64,000 bases of DNA from Erwinia persicina NBRC 102418 (GTDB taxonomy: Bacteria > Pseudomonadota > Gammaproteobacteria > Enterobacterales > Enterobacteriaceae). Below the pieces are notes generated by a model. The model did no database searches and had not been told where the DNA came from. It saw only the letters and a list, made by a program, of their open reading frames with translations. Below are positions 8,358-17,337 of the stretch, one piece after another. Where the stretch lies: the NCBI RefSeq assembly GCF_001571305.1, contig NZ_BCTN01000007.1, positions 170,691 to 234,690 on the forward strand. The letters are read 5' to 3'. Numbering within the stretch: position 1 is the stretch's first letter; every line of letters starts with the position of its first letter. A program made the position numbers and the translations under genes.

Positions 8358-10686
8358 CAGCATCCGTCACCCACTGCCGTAATACCTCCACATCCTTGCG
8401 CCACTCCAGTTTCAGTTCATCAATCCATTCCTGAACATTATCCCACCAGGCGGGTAATTCCGGGCTCTGAATCTGTTTTGCAATCTGCTGCAAATGCGTC
8501 AAGCCCACAGATCCTGCTGCGCCCTTAATTTTGTGCCCTTCCTCTGCAATCCCTTTCTGGTCACGAGCCATCATGTTGGAGTCCAGCACGGCCAGATAGC
8601 CGGGCATCATCTGCTCGAACATCGCCAGACTTTGGTGGATAAGGGTCGGCCCGACCAGTTCGATATATTGCTCCAGCATCGGAACATCCAGCAGTGCCAG
8701 TTTTTTATCATCCATCATGCCATCCTGTTCAGTAGATAAATCATCAGTCTGAAAATCCCAGTATTTTTTAATCATGGCGGTGAGAGCAGGAACCGCCAGG
8801 GGTTTGCTCAGTACATCGTCCATACCGGCATCAAAATATTCGCGTTTATCTTTAAGCACGTTCGCCGTCAGGGCCACCAGTGGCGGAAGCTGCTCGCCTG
8901 CGTGACGCTGATGAATAATACGTGCCACGTCCAGACCGGTCATATCGGGCAGTTGGATATCCAGCAGCACCAGATCAAACTCATCCGGGTCAAACATCTC
9001 CAGCGCGGCCTGCCCGGTCATCGCCACTTCTACGCTGCTGCCCAGTTTTTCCAGAACTGAGCGGGCAACCACCACATTCAGCTCAATATCCTCAACCAGT
9101 AGGATATGCAACGCAGGCAGTGGCAGATCGTCTTCCGTCTCTTCATCTTGCCGCTCTTCTTCCACACGGGGCGCATTGAGCGTCAGGGTGAAGCAGGAAC
9201 CCTGCCCCGGTGAACTTTGTACGCGGATATCACCGCCCATACTTTGTGCCAGACGGCGGGAAACGGCCAGACCGATACCTGTGCCGGTCGCGGGTTTGCC
9301 GCCACGTTGATCTTTTACCTGGTAATACATGGCGAAAATTTTATCCTGCTCATCCTGCGGGATACCCATGCCAGAGTCCTGCACTTCAAAGCACAGACAG
9401 TCATCCTGTTGATAGCCGACACGCACCACGATTTCCCCCTGCTGAGTAAACTTCACCGCGTTACCGATCAGGTTCCACAGGATCTGGCGCAGACGGGTCC
9501 CATCGGCGATAATTTTTTGCGGCAGCGGCAGGTCAGGTGCCAGAACAAATTTCAGCCCTTTTGGTTCAGCCAGCAGGCCGGAGATATTTTCCAGGTCGGC
9601 CAGGAAGCCAGTGAAATCGATGGGCTGATTGTCCAGCTGCACTTTTCGCCGCTCGATTTTGTCCATTTCAATCACATCATTAAAAATATTGCCCAACGTA
9701 ATGGCAGAGACATGAATCGTTTTCAGGTATTTCAGCTGCTCGTGATTGAGATCCGTATCCAGCAGAATGCGGCTCAGGCCAACAATGCCATTAAGCGGCG
9801 TACGAAGCTCATGGCTGATCGTAGAGATAAAGGTGGTCTTCTCCCTGCTTGCGTTCTCTAACGCGTCCTGGTAACGCTTACGCTCGGTTATATCGCGTCC
9901 AAAGCCCATTAACCCGCTCCGTTTGCCCACGCGGTCATAATAAGGGACTTTGCGTATCTCAAAGCAGGCTTTGCGACCGTCGGGATAATCCAGCCACTGT
10001 TCGTAGGTCAGAGAGACATTATGGCGGAACACTTTCTCATCGGTTTCCAGCACCTTAGTCGCTGCATCGTCGTCATAGACCTCTTTCGGCGTTAACCCGA
10101 TAAGCTGTTTTTCGCTTTTTCCCGTCAGCAGCTCCATGGCACGGTTACAACCAGAAAACTGCTGGTCACTGTTGCGGTAGAACACCAGGTCGGGGGAAGC
10201 GTCAAGGAAGGAGCGCAGGAAGGAGGATTGTTGTTCAAGTTCGATTTGTGCCTCTTCACGCCGCGCCATCTCCTCTTTGAGCTTTGCCATCACCTGCAGA
10301 CGTGCCTCTTCGGCCTTGATGCGGTCGGCAATCTCCTGGTTGAGCTGGGTAATATTGCCCTGCATTTGCTGGTTCAGCTCAAGGTCACGATTGCGCATCT
10401 CCTCCAGCTTATCCACCAGCCTGGCCAGACGCTGACGCGATTCCTCTAACTGTTCCACGACCACTGACAGGAAATAGACGGCCCACGGGGTGATCAGCAG
10501 ACCGAAAAAAACCGACCGCACCATATCAATGCTTTCGACATGGCCGCGAAGCACCATCGTCACCGCCATCTGCACTATCATGGCCAGCACGACCAGTGCG
10601 GATGCCAGCAGCAAAGAGAAGCGTACCAGCCCAAGTTTGACCATCAAATCAACATAGTACTGCGCTAATAAACGAATTTGTTTCAT
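8347..10686 (-). CDS. arcB: Aerobic respiration control sensor hybrid kinase ArcB
   Basis: Membrane tripartite kinase that senses quinone redox state and phosphorylates ArcA. The start at 10686 (MKQIRLLAQYY) matches the family and has a GGAAGGG ribosome binding site; a longer frame would add ten residues. The 779 residues contain two membrane helices (about 24-46 and 58-77), a coiled linker, a PAS domain (about 155-270) with the redox cysteines C180 and C241, the kinase core with H292 in ISHELRTP, the receiver with D576 in LLDIQLPD and the HPt domain with H718 in EEGHKIKG. All phosphorelay residues are intact. arcA is not in this window. Confidence 0.98.
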   Translation of the reverse strand: MKQIRLLAQYYVDLMVKLGLVRFSLLLASALVVLAMIVQMAVTMVLRGHVESIDMVRSVFFGLLITPWAVYFLSVVVEQLEESRQRLARLVDKLEEMRNRDLELNQQMQGNITQLNQEIADRIKAEEARLQVMAKLKEEMARREEAQIELEQQSSFLRSFLDASPDLVFYRNSDQQFSGCNRAMELLTGKSEKQLIGLTPKEVYDDDAATKVLETDEKVFRHNVSLTYEQWLDYPDGRKACFEIRKVPYYDRVGKRSGLMGFGRDITERKRYQDALENASREKTTFISTISHELRTPLNGIVGLSRILLDTDLNHEQLKYLKTIHVSAITLGNIFNDVIEMDKIERRKVQLDNQPIDFTGFLADLENISGLLAEPKGLKFVLAPDLPLPQKIIADGTRLRQILWNLIGNAVKFTQQGEIVVRVGYQQDDCLCFEVQDSGMGIPQDEQDKIFAMYYQVKDQRGGKPATGTGIGLAVSRRLAQSMGGDIRVQSSPGQGSCFTLTLNAPRVEEERQDEETEDDLPLPALHILLVEDIELNVVVARSVLEKLGSSVEVAMTGQAALEMFDPDEFDLVLLDIQLPDMTGLDVARIIHQRHAGEQLPPLVALTANVLKDKREYFDAGMDDVLSKPLAVPALTAMIKKYWDFQTDDLSTEQDGMMDDKKLALLDVPMLEQYIELVGPTLIHQSLAMFEQMMPGYLAVLDSNMMARDQKGIAEEGHKIKGAAGSVGLTHLQQIAKQIQSPELPAWWDNVQEWIDELKLEWRKDVEVLRQWVTDAEKK

Positions 10687-11695
10687 AAAGGATCCCTTCC
10701 AGCGTGATAACGGCAATCATACCGGAATTGACCAAAAGACCAACGCGCTATCTCGCCGTCAGGCCCTCGGGAGAGTGCACGATAACCGTGCAGCAGCACC
10801 GACATCCCTTCAGCCGTTACCACAGGATTATCGCCCCCCATGCCGCTGAAGGGACGGGAAAGGAAGCAACCCCTCTCCTGCCTGGGTTAACGCTGGAAAT
10901 GTCCGGCGTTCCCCTTTCGCGTAAAAAGTTGCCAACGGGGATATTGACTAAATTTTATAACTGCATAATCTGTAAGGCCGCTCTGGATTCGGCGCGCCTT
11001 TCTCATGTTGATAGTTTTCATAGCGATGCCTTGTATCCTTCGCACTCCCTTGTCACACCTAACGAATAACCATTCATAATAAATGAAATATTAATCACGT
11101 AACTTCTGATTAATTTTACTAATGATGCCCCCCTGTTTAATTCAAATAATCGCAACAGTTAAAAACAGTGCGTTCCTGCGGCCATAACCATCACAGCAGC
11201 ATATTATGCTGGCATTACCCCCAGCACCAGCATGGTGCAGAGATTTGCGTACTGCCCTATAGTGAGTCAGCTCACACTTCTCTCCCCTTCGCCCTCCCTT
11301 CAATAGGGTTAAAATATCGCATTAAAACATTTAAAATCAATTAGTTAATACCAAAAAGGCATGAAAAGGTATCAGTAAGATCGCTATTTGACCTGAGTTC
11401 GCTTTCCCGATAAGTTGGAAATCCGCTGGAAGCTTTCCTGACGGGCCAGTGTCTCGGCATATCTATGCAGCAAGTAGACTCCCTCGTGATGTAAGTTATC
11501 TCCAATTTGAGACCCGGAATTTCGTGAGCAACTCATTCAAGGACGTGTCAGGTCAATGTCCCTTGATGAAATGTTCGGAGTCACGGTGTCTGCGTTTTAG
11601 CGGCAAGAAAATGATACAGAACCAGAGAAGACACTCCGTGGCGCTCTGAGCCTGAAGAACAGTGGTAATGTCAAAAGCAGTTAAGGAGGCCCTCA
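10687..11695. other. Long intergenic region between arcB and the glutamate synthase-like gene
   Basis: About 1 kb separates the divergent arcB and the large + strand gene. E. coli has yhcC here; I see no trace of it. A 121-codon frame at 10704-11069 looks non-coding. Structures visible: a 10-base perfect inverted repeat (TCCCTTCAGC at 10805-10814 and GCTGAAGGGA at 10845-10854), two palindromes at 11197-11238 described separately, an IHF-consensus-like stretch AATCAATTAGTTA at 11335-11347, and AT-rich DNA at 11307-11350. The downstream gene has a strong GGAGG ribosome binding site eight bases before its ATG. Confidence 0.6.
11197..11238. promoter_or_regulatory. Two adjacent palindromes, one NtrC-like, upstream of the glutamate synthase-like gene
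   Basis: CAGCATATTATGCTG (11197-11211) is a perfect palindrome with seven-base arms. GCACCAGCATGGTGC (11224-11238) has six-base arms spaced by three and fits the NtrC enhancer consensus GCACCA-N3-TGGTGC. Their centres are 27 bases apart, about 460 bases before the start codon. Binding is inferred from the consensus only, and I found no convincing sigma-54 promoter between here and the gene. Confidence 0.5.
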
Positions 11696-14600
11696 ATGTC
11701 CAACTCAAAACCTTATCCCTATGGCTTGTATGATCCATCAAAAGACAGTGACAGCTGCGGTGTGGGTTTCATTACTCGTAAGGACGGCGAGCAAACTCAT
11801 GAGGTTCTGCAGATGGCACACAGTGCCCTGTGTACTGTTCCTCATCGCGGGGGCATGTCTGCCGAAGGCGTAGGTGACGGCGCCGGGGTTAACGTCGACC
11901 TCTCTCTGCATTTCTTCCGCAAAATTACCGGACAGCCACTGGAAGCCGGCCGTTATGGCGTCGGCAACTTCTTTGTGCCGAAGGACAGTACGCTGCGTGC
12001 CAACGCCGAGCGCCTGGTGGAAGAAACCCTGGCCGCTTATAAACTGCCAATCCTCCTCAAACGTGATATGCCCCTGGATACCAGCGTACTGCGTCCGGCG
12101 GCGATTCAGTTCCAGCTGCCTATCGTGCAATGGGTGTTTACTGCCCCGGCCGATATCAGCAATCAGATTGACTTTGAAAAACGTATCTACCGTGCCCTGC
12201 TGGATATCGAAGCCCGCGCCTTTACCGAAAGTGAGTTTGGCGGCCTCTATCCACTGTCGCTCTCTTCCCGCACGCAGGTCTTTAAAGCCCGCCTGAATTC
12301 GAACGAGGTGATCCCCTATTTCCAGGATCTGACCGACACAGACCACCAGGTCCGCGGTCTGTTCTTCCATACCCGCTTTTCGACTAACACCGATCCGCAT
12401 ACCACCATGGCGCAGCCGTTCCGGCTGATGGCGCACAACGGCGAGCTGAACACCGACCGTAAAAACCGTATTGCGGAAGCAGCGCTGGCGCTGGCGCGCG
12501 GTAAGAAAATCGTGCGCCCTAAAGGCCAGTCAGACAGCTCGCGCCTGGATCAAAGTATCCACAGCCGTCTGATGGAAGATAACCTGGACCTGATTACTGC
12601 GGTGGTTTCTATGATGCCGCCAGCGTGGGAAAACGATCCCTCTCTCTCCGCTGAAGTCCGCGCAATGCTGGAATACTTCTCCCTGTATGAAGAGAAGAAT
12701 GACGGCCCGGCCGCGCTGATTTTCGGCAACGGTGAAGTGATCGGGGCCCGTCTTGACCGTCTCGGCCTGCGCCCGCTGCGCTCTGTGGAAACGGCGGAGT
12801 ATATTGGTGCGATGTCGGAAGCGGGTCAGATTGCCTTCCCACCCGAGAGCGTCCTGCGCCGTGGCCGTATCGAAGCGGGTGGCATGCTGTATTACGATCA
12901 CCGTGAAAAACGCAGCTATACCACCGTAGAAGCCCTGGAAAAACTGGCGGCGGTGGCCGATTATCCGGCGCTGCTGGCTGAGTCACGGGTGACATTACAG
13001 GAACTGCCGGTGATCCCGGCGGAGCAACAGGGTTCACCTCTGCGTTATAGCGGCGACCTCAAAACCTATCAGCGTTTTGTGGCTTACTACTACAACCAGG
13101 AAAGCTTCAAATTTATGATGGACCCGATGCTGACCACCGGCGCAGAGAAAATCTCTGCCATGGGTTACGGCAACGCGATTAACGCCCTGTCGGACCACGA
13201 AGGCGGAATGGCGCACTACTTCTCCCAGCGATTTGCTCAGGTTACCAACCCACCGCTGGATTCCATCCGTGAAGTGGATGGCATGACCCTGCGCGTTGCA
13301 CTGGGTGCGAAACCGCATCTTGGGCGCAGTAAAGGTCACCAGATTGTGGTGCCAACACCGATCCTGACGCATCTGGATATGCTGCAGCTGCGCGAGCAGA
13401 CCGTGGCCCCGTATGCCCGTTTTGAAATGCTCTATGAGCCCGTTATCGGCACCGACCCGATCAGCCGTGCCGCCAATGCGAATGCGCTGGAGCAGGCCAT
13501 TGATGCGCTGGCACAGGAGGTGGTGGATTTCGCCCGTGAGCAGGGCGGTATCGCCGTCATCACGGACCGCCATATCTCCTCAACCCGTGCTGCTATCCCG
13601 ATGCTGTTGATGGTATCAGCCATCAACCAGCGCCTGGTGCAGGAAGGCCTGCGCCTGGATGTGTCACTGGTGGTGGAAAGCGGCCAGAGCATCTCTTCGC
13701 ACCACATTGCTGCCACCCTCGGCTTCGGTGCGTCAGCGGTGTATCCGCTGGGCGTGCAGATGCGTGCTGAAGAAAAATACGGTGAAGGTGAAGAAGGTAA
13801 CAAGGCATTCAAACGCTACGCCAAAGCGGCTGAAAAAGCGCTGATGAAGACCATGGGCAAAGTCGGCCTGTGTACCGTTGAAAGCTACAGCTGCGGTGAG
13901 TTCTTTGAGCCGAATTTCCTCGATACCGAAGATCGCGTGCTGAAGAAGTATTTTCCGAATATTAAAACCCCGGTAGGGGGTGCAGGCTTCGCCACCATCG
14001 CGCAAATGGCCGTTGACTGGCACCAGAGTGCATTGCGTATTCAGGGAGAGTCAGAAGTGCCGTTGCTGGGCCTGTTTAAGGAACGTGCAGAGGGGGCCGG
14101 TCACTCCTACGGCACTATCGCCGTACGTACCTTTATCGATATGACTGAGCAGCCGATTCGCTTCTCGGATAAAGCGCGCGAGGAGGATAACTTTATCCGC
14201 CTGATGACGCTGGCCAAGCTGGACAACGCGTTTAATATCAAAGCGAAATCCTTTACGGACAGCAGCTTCGAACGTATCCCGGACGAGGTGATAGACAACT
14301 TCACTATCACCCCCGATTACCGTCAGTTCTCCAGCCTGATGCTGGAAGAGCGTAAGCGCCGCCCGGCGGCACTGCGTGATATTCTCGCCCTGCCGGCTGA
14401 CCTGACCCACGTCGACAGCGAAGCCGAGTTCACGCGTAAGCTGGGGCGTTACTCGCTGGTAAATAACGGCTTTGCGGTGCGCGGACTGGAATGCGAAGCA
14501 GACGAGTCACAAGAAGGTCTGTTCACACTGCGCCTCACCGATGCCATTGTCGGCCTGAAAAGTGAGCACGACCGCCTCACCACGCTCTCCGTGGTGCTGA

Positions 14601-17227
14601 AAAAACGCTTCGGGGACGCCATTGAACATGCGGAAGTCACCGCAGAAGCCCTGCTTCTGAAGGCGAACGGCAAAGCAGCTGACTATCTGTCACGCATCTT
14701 TACCCTTTCTCCCGCGCTGCCGTTAAGCGAAGTGCAGCCAGCCCATGAGATTACCCGCACCTTTGCCTCCGGGGCGATGAGCCACGGTGCACTGGTAGCG
14801 CCGGCACATGAGGCCGTCGCTCATGGCACCAACATGGTGGGCGGAATGAGTAACTGTGGGGAAGGGGGCGAGCACTATTCCCGTCACGGCACCATCCGGG
14901 CATCACGCATTAAACAGCTGGCGTCCGGCCGTTTTGGCGTCTGGGCCGCCTATCTGGCCGATCCGATGCTGGAAGAACTGGAGATTAAAATCGGCCAGGG
15001 GGCAAAACCGGGTGAAGGCGGTCAGTTACCGGCGGCCAAGGTGACGGTAGAAATCGCCGCGGCCCGTGGCGGTACGCCAGGCGTGGAGCTGGTCTCCCCT
15101 CCTCCGCACCATGACACTTACTCTATTGAGGATCTGGCCCAGCTGATCCACGACTGTAAAGCTGCCCGTGTACGCGTGATCGTTAAACTGGTTTCCTCTG
15201 AAGGGATCGGTACTATCGCGGTTGGTGTGGCGAAAGCCGGCGCTGATGTCATCAACGTGGCCGGTAACACTGGCGGTACCGGGGCCGCTTCAGTCACCAG
15301 TCTGAAATATACCGGACGTGTGGCAGAGATCGGTATCGCAGAAGTCCATCAGGCGCTGTGTGCCAACGGCCTGCGTGAGAAAGTGCTACTGCGCTGCTCA
15401 GGCGCACAGCAGACGGGCAGTGACGTGGTGAAATCCGCACTGCTGGGCGGCGACAGCTTTGAATTCGGCACCACGGCACTCATGATGCTGAAGTGCGTGA
15501 TGGCGAAAAACTGCAACGTGAAGTGCCCGGCCGGACTGACCACCAATGCCGAAGCCTTCGATGGTGACCCTCGCCAGCTGGCGCAGTATTTCATCAACGT
15601 GGCGCACGAGGTGCGTGAGATGCTGGCACGTCTTGGCCTGCGTTCACTGCGTGAGGCACGCGGCCGGTCTGATCTGCTCCACCTGATGGACCACCCGCTG
15701 GAAGTCGGTAAGCTGGATCTGCGCGCCATGTTAACCGTGGTGCCTGAGGTGAAAATTGCCCATCCGGTTTATCTGGAAAAAGATTTCGAACTGGACAATG
15801 GCTGGATCGATCTGGTTAACGATCGCCTGGTCAGCCAGGGATCGACCGGGATCACACTGGGTGACGGGATCACCCTGAACAACCGTAACAAGAGCGTGGG
15901 GGGCCAGTTGGCTATTGATATTGAACGCCTGCTGAACCACACGCTGAATGCCGAACACCTGAGCCGTATCCCGGCTGCACTGCTGGACGATCGCGGCCGT
16001 CGCTATCTGGCTCCGTCGACTGTGACGATTTTCACCTCCGGATCTGCCGGTCAGTCTTATGGCGTGTTCTGTAACGATGGCATGCGCCTTGAGCATTACG
16101 GCACCTGTAACGACGGTGTCGGTAAAGGGCAGTGTGGCGGAGAAATCGTGGTGATGTCTCCGGGCGGCGGATCGGAAGATGCGGAAGGTAACGTGCTGAT
16201 CGGTAACTTCGCTCTGTTCGGTGCCACCGGGGGACGTCTGTTCGCGCAGGGCCAGGCCGGTGACCGCTTCGCCGTACGTAACTCGGGTGCTACTGCTGTG
16301 GTCGAAGGCGTCGGTGATTTCTGCTGCGAATATATGACTAACGGTGCAGTGCTGAACCTCGGTACTTACGGTACTGGCTTTGGTAACGGTATGAGCGGCG
16401 GTTTCGCTTATCAGTATGACCCGTACGGCACGCTGGCGGGTTCTGCTGCGGCGGACTCCGTGATGCTGGGTTCCATCGCGGATGACAGTGAAATGGCGCG
16501 CGTGCACAAAGATGCGGTACTGACGATGCTGAACTGGCATCTGGAAGCCACCTCTTCCCCACGTGCGCAGTGGCTGCTCGATCACTGGGAAAGCGAGTGT
16601 CAGCACTTCGTTTATGTCATGCCGCGCTCTCTGCTGCTTTACCAGGATGCCGCTGAGATCCTGAAAGCGAAAAGCCGTAAGGATCTGCTGGAAGAGCTCT
16701 CCACAGCGCTGGCCGGGCATCAGGTGGCGAAGTTTAAAGCCGCATGGCGCGAAGGGAAGCCTATTGCTAACGGTGCAGTCCCGGGCTACGGTGCGACAGA
16801 TACCCCTGAAATGCTGGTGCTGTTGAATAACTACACCGTCCTCAATTCTGCACAGCAGCTGGCGCTTTCACGCCTGCCGAAAGGCACCGCTGTGGAGGAT
16901 CCGGCCGTTGAGAAAGCGGTACGTAACCTGCTGATGACTGAAGATTTCAGCCTGATCAGCAAACTGCAACGCCACGGCCGGGCGGCCATCGAGAGCTACA
17001 GTGATGAAGAGCTGGCCTGCCTGATTGGTGCAAAGCGTATGACAGATTATAAAGCAGCGCTCACGCAGCGTAATATCCGCTCCATGGACAGCCTGGCGAC
17101 TTACGGCTGGATCATGTATCAGGATGCGTGTAACCGGGACGTGCTGGGCCGACTGCCTGACTTTGAGGAGCTGTTCGCGCGTGCTGCACTGCCTGAACTG
17201 GCAGCCGCCGTCGGCAAGTTAGCTTAA
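11696..17227 (+). CDS. Glutamate synthase large-subunit (GltB-like) protein with central insertion and C-terminal extension
   Basis: Predicted to release ammonia from glutamine and use it in an FMN-dependent reductive reaction, as GltB does with 2-oxoglutarate. Domains in order: class II glutamine amidotransferase with nucleophile C21 (DSCGVGF, after a short propeptide) and conserved RFSTNTDP and AHNGELNTD motifs; central domain; FMN-binding barrel with GEGGE near residue 1052 and GQGAKPGEGGQLP near 1100; a cysteine cluster C1267, C1273, C1277 for 3Fe-4S; and a glycine-rich beta-helix ending near 1585. The segment between GEGGE and SGRFG is short, so the ferredoxin-GOGAT loop is absent. At 1843 residues it exceeds E. 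coli GltB by over 300: roughly 125 extra before the FMN domain and about 180 at the C terminus. The next gene is a diflavin reductase, not gltD. The physiological substrate is inferred. Confidence 0.85.
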   Translation: MSNSKPYPYGLYDPSKDSDSCGVGFITRKDGEQTHEVLQMAHSALCTVPHRGGMSAEGVGDGAGVNVDLSLHFFRKITGQPLEAGRYGVGNFFVPKDSTLRANAERLVEETLAAYKLPILLKRDMPLDTSVLRPAAIQFQLPIVQWVFTAPADISNQIDFEKRIYRALLDIEARAFTESEFGGLYPLSLSSRTQVFKARLNSNEVIPYFQDLTDTDHQVRGLFFHTRFSTNTDPHTTMAQPFRLMAHNGELNTDRKNRIAEAALALARGKKIVRPKGQSDSSRLDQSIHSRLMEDNLDLITAVVSMMPPAWENDPSLSAEVRAMLEYFSLYEEKNDGPAALIFGNGEVIGARLDRLGLRPLRSVETAEYIGAMSEAGQIAFPPESVLRRGRIEAGGMLYYDHREKRSYTTVEALEKLAAVADYPALLAESRVTLQELPVIPAEQQGSPLRYSGDLKTYQRFVAYYYNQESFKFMMDPMLTTGAEKISAMGYGNAINALSDHEGGMAHYFSQRFAQVTNPPLDSIREVDGMTLRVALGAKPHLGRSKGHQIVVPTPILTHLDMLQLREQTVAPYARFEMLYEPVIGTDPISRAANANALEQAIDALAQEVVDFAREQGGIAVITDRHISSTRAAIPMLLMVSAINQRLVQEGLRLDVSLVVESGQSISSHHIAATLGFGASAVYPLGVQMRAEEKYGEGEEGNKAFKRYAKAAEKALMKTMGKVGLCTVESYSCGEFFEPNFLDTEDRVLKKYFPNIKTPVGGAGFATIAQMAVDWHQSALRIQGESEVPLLGLFKERAEGAGHSYGTIAVRTFIDMTEQPIRFSDKAREEDNFIRLMTLAKLDNAFNIKAKSFTDSSFERIPDEVIDNFTITPDYRQFSSLMLEERKRRPAALRDILALPADLTHVDSEAEFTRKLGRYSLVNNGFAVRGLECEADESQEGLFTLRLTDAIVGLKSEHDRLTTLSVVLKKRFGDAIEHAEVTAEALLLKANGKAADYLSRIFTLSPALPLSEVQPAHEITRTFASGAMSHGALVAPAHEAVAHGTNMVGGMSNCGEGGEHYSRHGTIRASRIKQLASGRFGVWAAYLADPMLEELEIKIGQGAKPGEGGQLPAAKVTVEIAAARGGTPGVELVSPPPHHDTYSIEDLAQLIHDCKAARVRVIVKLVSSEGIGTIAVGVAKAGADVINVAGNTGGTGAASVTSLKYTGRVAEIGIAEVHQALCANGLREKVLLRCSGAQQTGSDVVKSALLGGDSFEFGTTALMMLKCVMAKNCNVKCPAGLTTNAEAFDGDPRQLAQYFINVAHEVREMLARLGLRSLREARGRSDLLHLMDHPLEVGKLDLRAMLTVVPEVKIAHPVYLEKDFELDNGWIDLVNDRLVSQGSTGITLGDGITLNNRNKSVGGQLAIDIERLLNHTLNAEHLSRIPAALLDDRGRRYLAPSTVTIFTSGSAGQSYGVFCNDGMRLEHYGTCNDGVGKGQCGGEIVVMSPGGGSEDAEGNVLIGNFALFGATGGRLFAQGQAGDRFAVRNSGATAVVEGVGDFCCEYMTNGAVLNLGTYGTGFGNGMSGGFAYQYDPYGTLAGSAAADSVMLGSIADDSEMARVHKDAVLTMLNWHLEATSSPRAQWLLDHWESECQHFVYVMPRSLLLYQDAAEILKAKSRKDLLEELSTALAGHQVAKFKAAWREGKPIANGAVPGYGATDTPEMLVLLNNYTVLNSAQQLALSRLPKGTAVEDPAVEKAVRNLLMTEDFSLISKLQRHGRAAIESYSDEELACLIGAKRMTDYKAALTQRNIRSMDSLATYGWIMYQDACNRDVLGRLPDFEELFARAALPELAAAVGKLA

Positions 17228-17251
17228 CTATTTGACTATGAACAGTGACTC

Positions 17252-17311
17252 ATACTTTCCCTGTTTCGGGCTGGCAGCCAACGCCTCTGCGGCCCGAAGT
17301 TTGGCGAGTAT
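17252..17311. repeat. Imperfect inverted repeat resembling a shortened ERIC element
   Basis: The stretch from ATACTTTCCC to GGCGAGTAT folds on itself (TTTCGGGCTGGCAG against CTCTGCGGCCCGAAG). Its right part, CAGCCAACGCCTCTGCGGC followed by CCGAAGTTTGGCGAGTAT, resembles one end of the enterobacterial ERIC repeat. The usual inner ERIC core is missing, so it may be a deletion derivative. It sits between the glutamate synthase-like gene and its reductase gene and would form a hairpin in their shared mRNA. Confidence 0.45.
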
Positions 17312-17337
17312 TTAACGGGATTGAGTAGATAAAACTG

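Noticed and set aside
10704..11069. A 121-codon + strand frame between arcB and the GltB-like gene
   Set aside because: It begins inside the arcB leader, has no clear ribosome binding site, no recognisable family and an unnatural composition; it also spans the 10805-10854 inverted repeat.
11306..11321. GG-N10-GC stretch as a sigma-54 promoter for the GltB-like gene
   Set aside because: Only the invariant dinucleotides fit; the -24 hexamer reads GGGTTA instead of TGGCAC, so it is too weak to annotate.
15731..16720. A 329-codon minus-strand frame inside the GltB-like gene
   Set aside because: Antisense shadow of the beta-helix coding part; no ribosome binding site and no known family.
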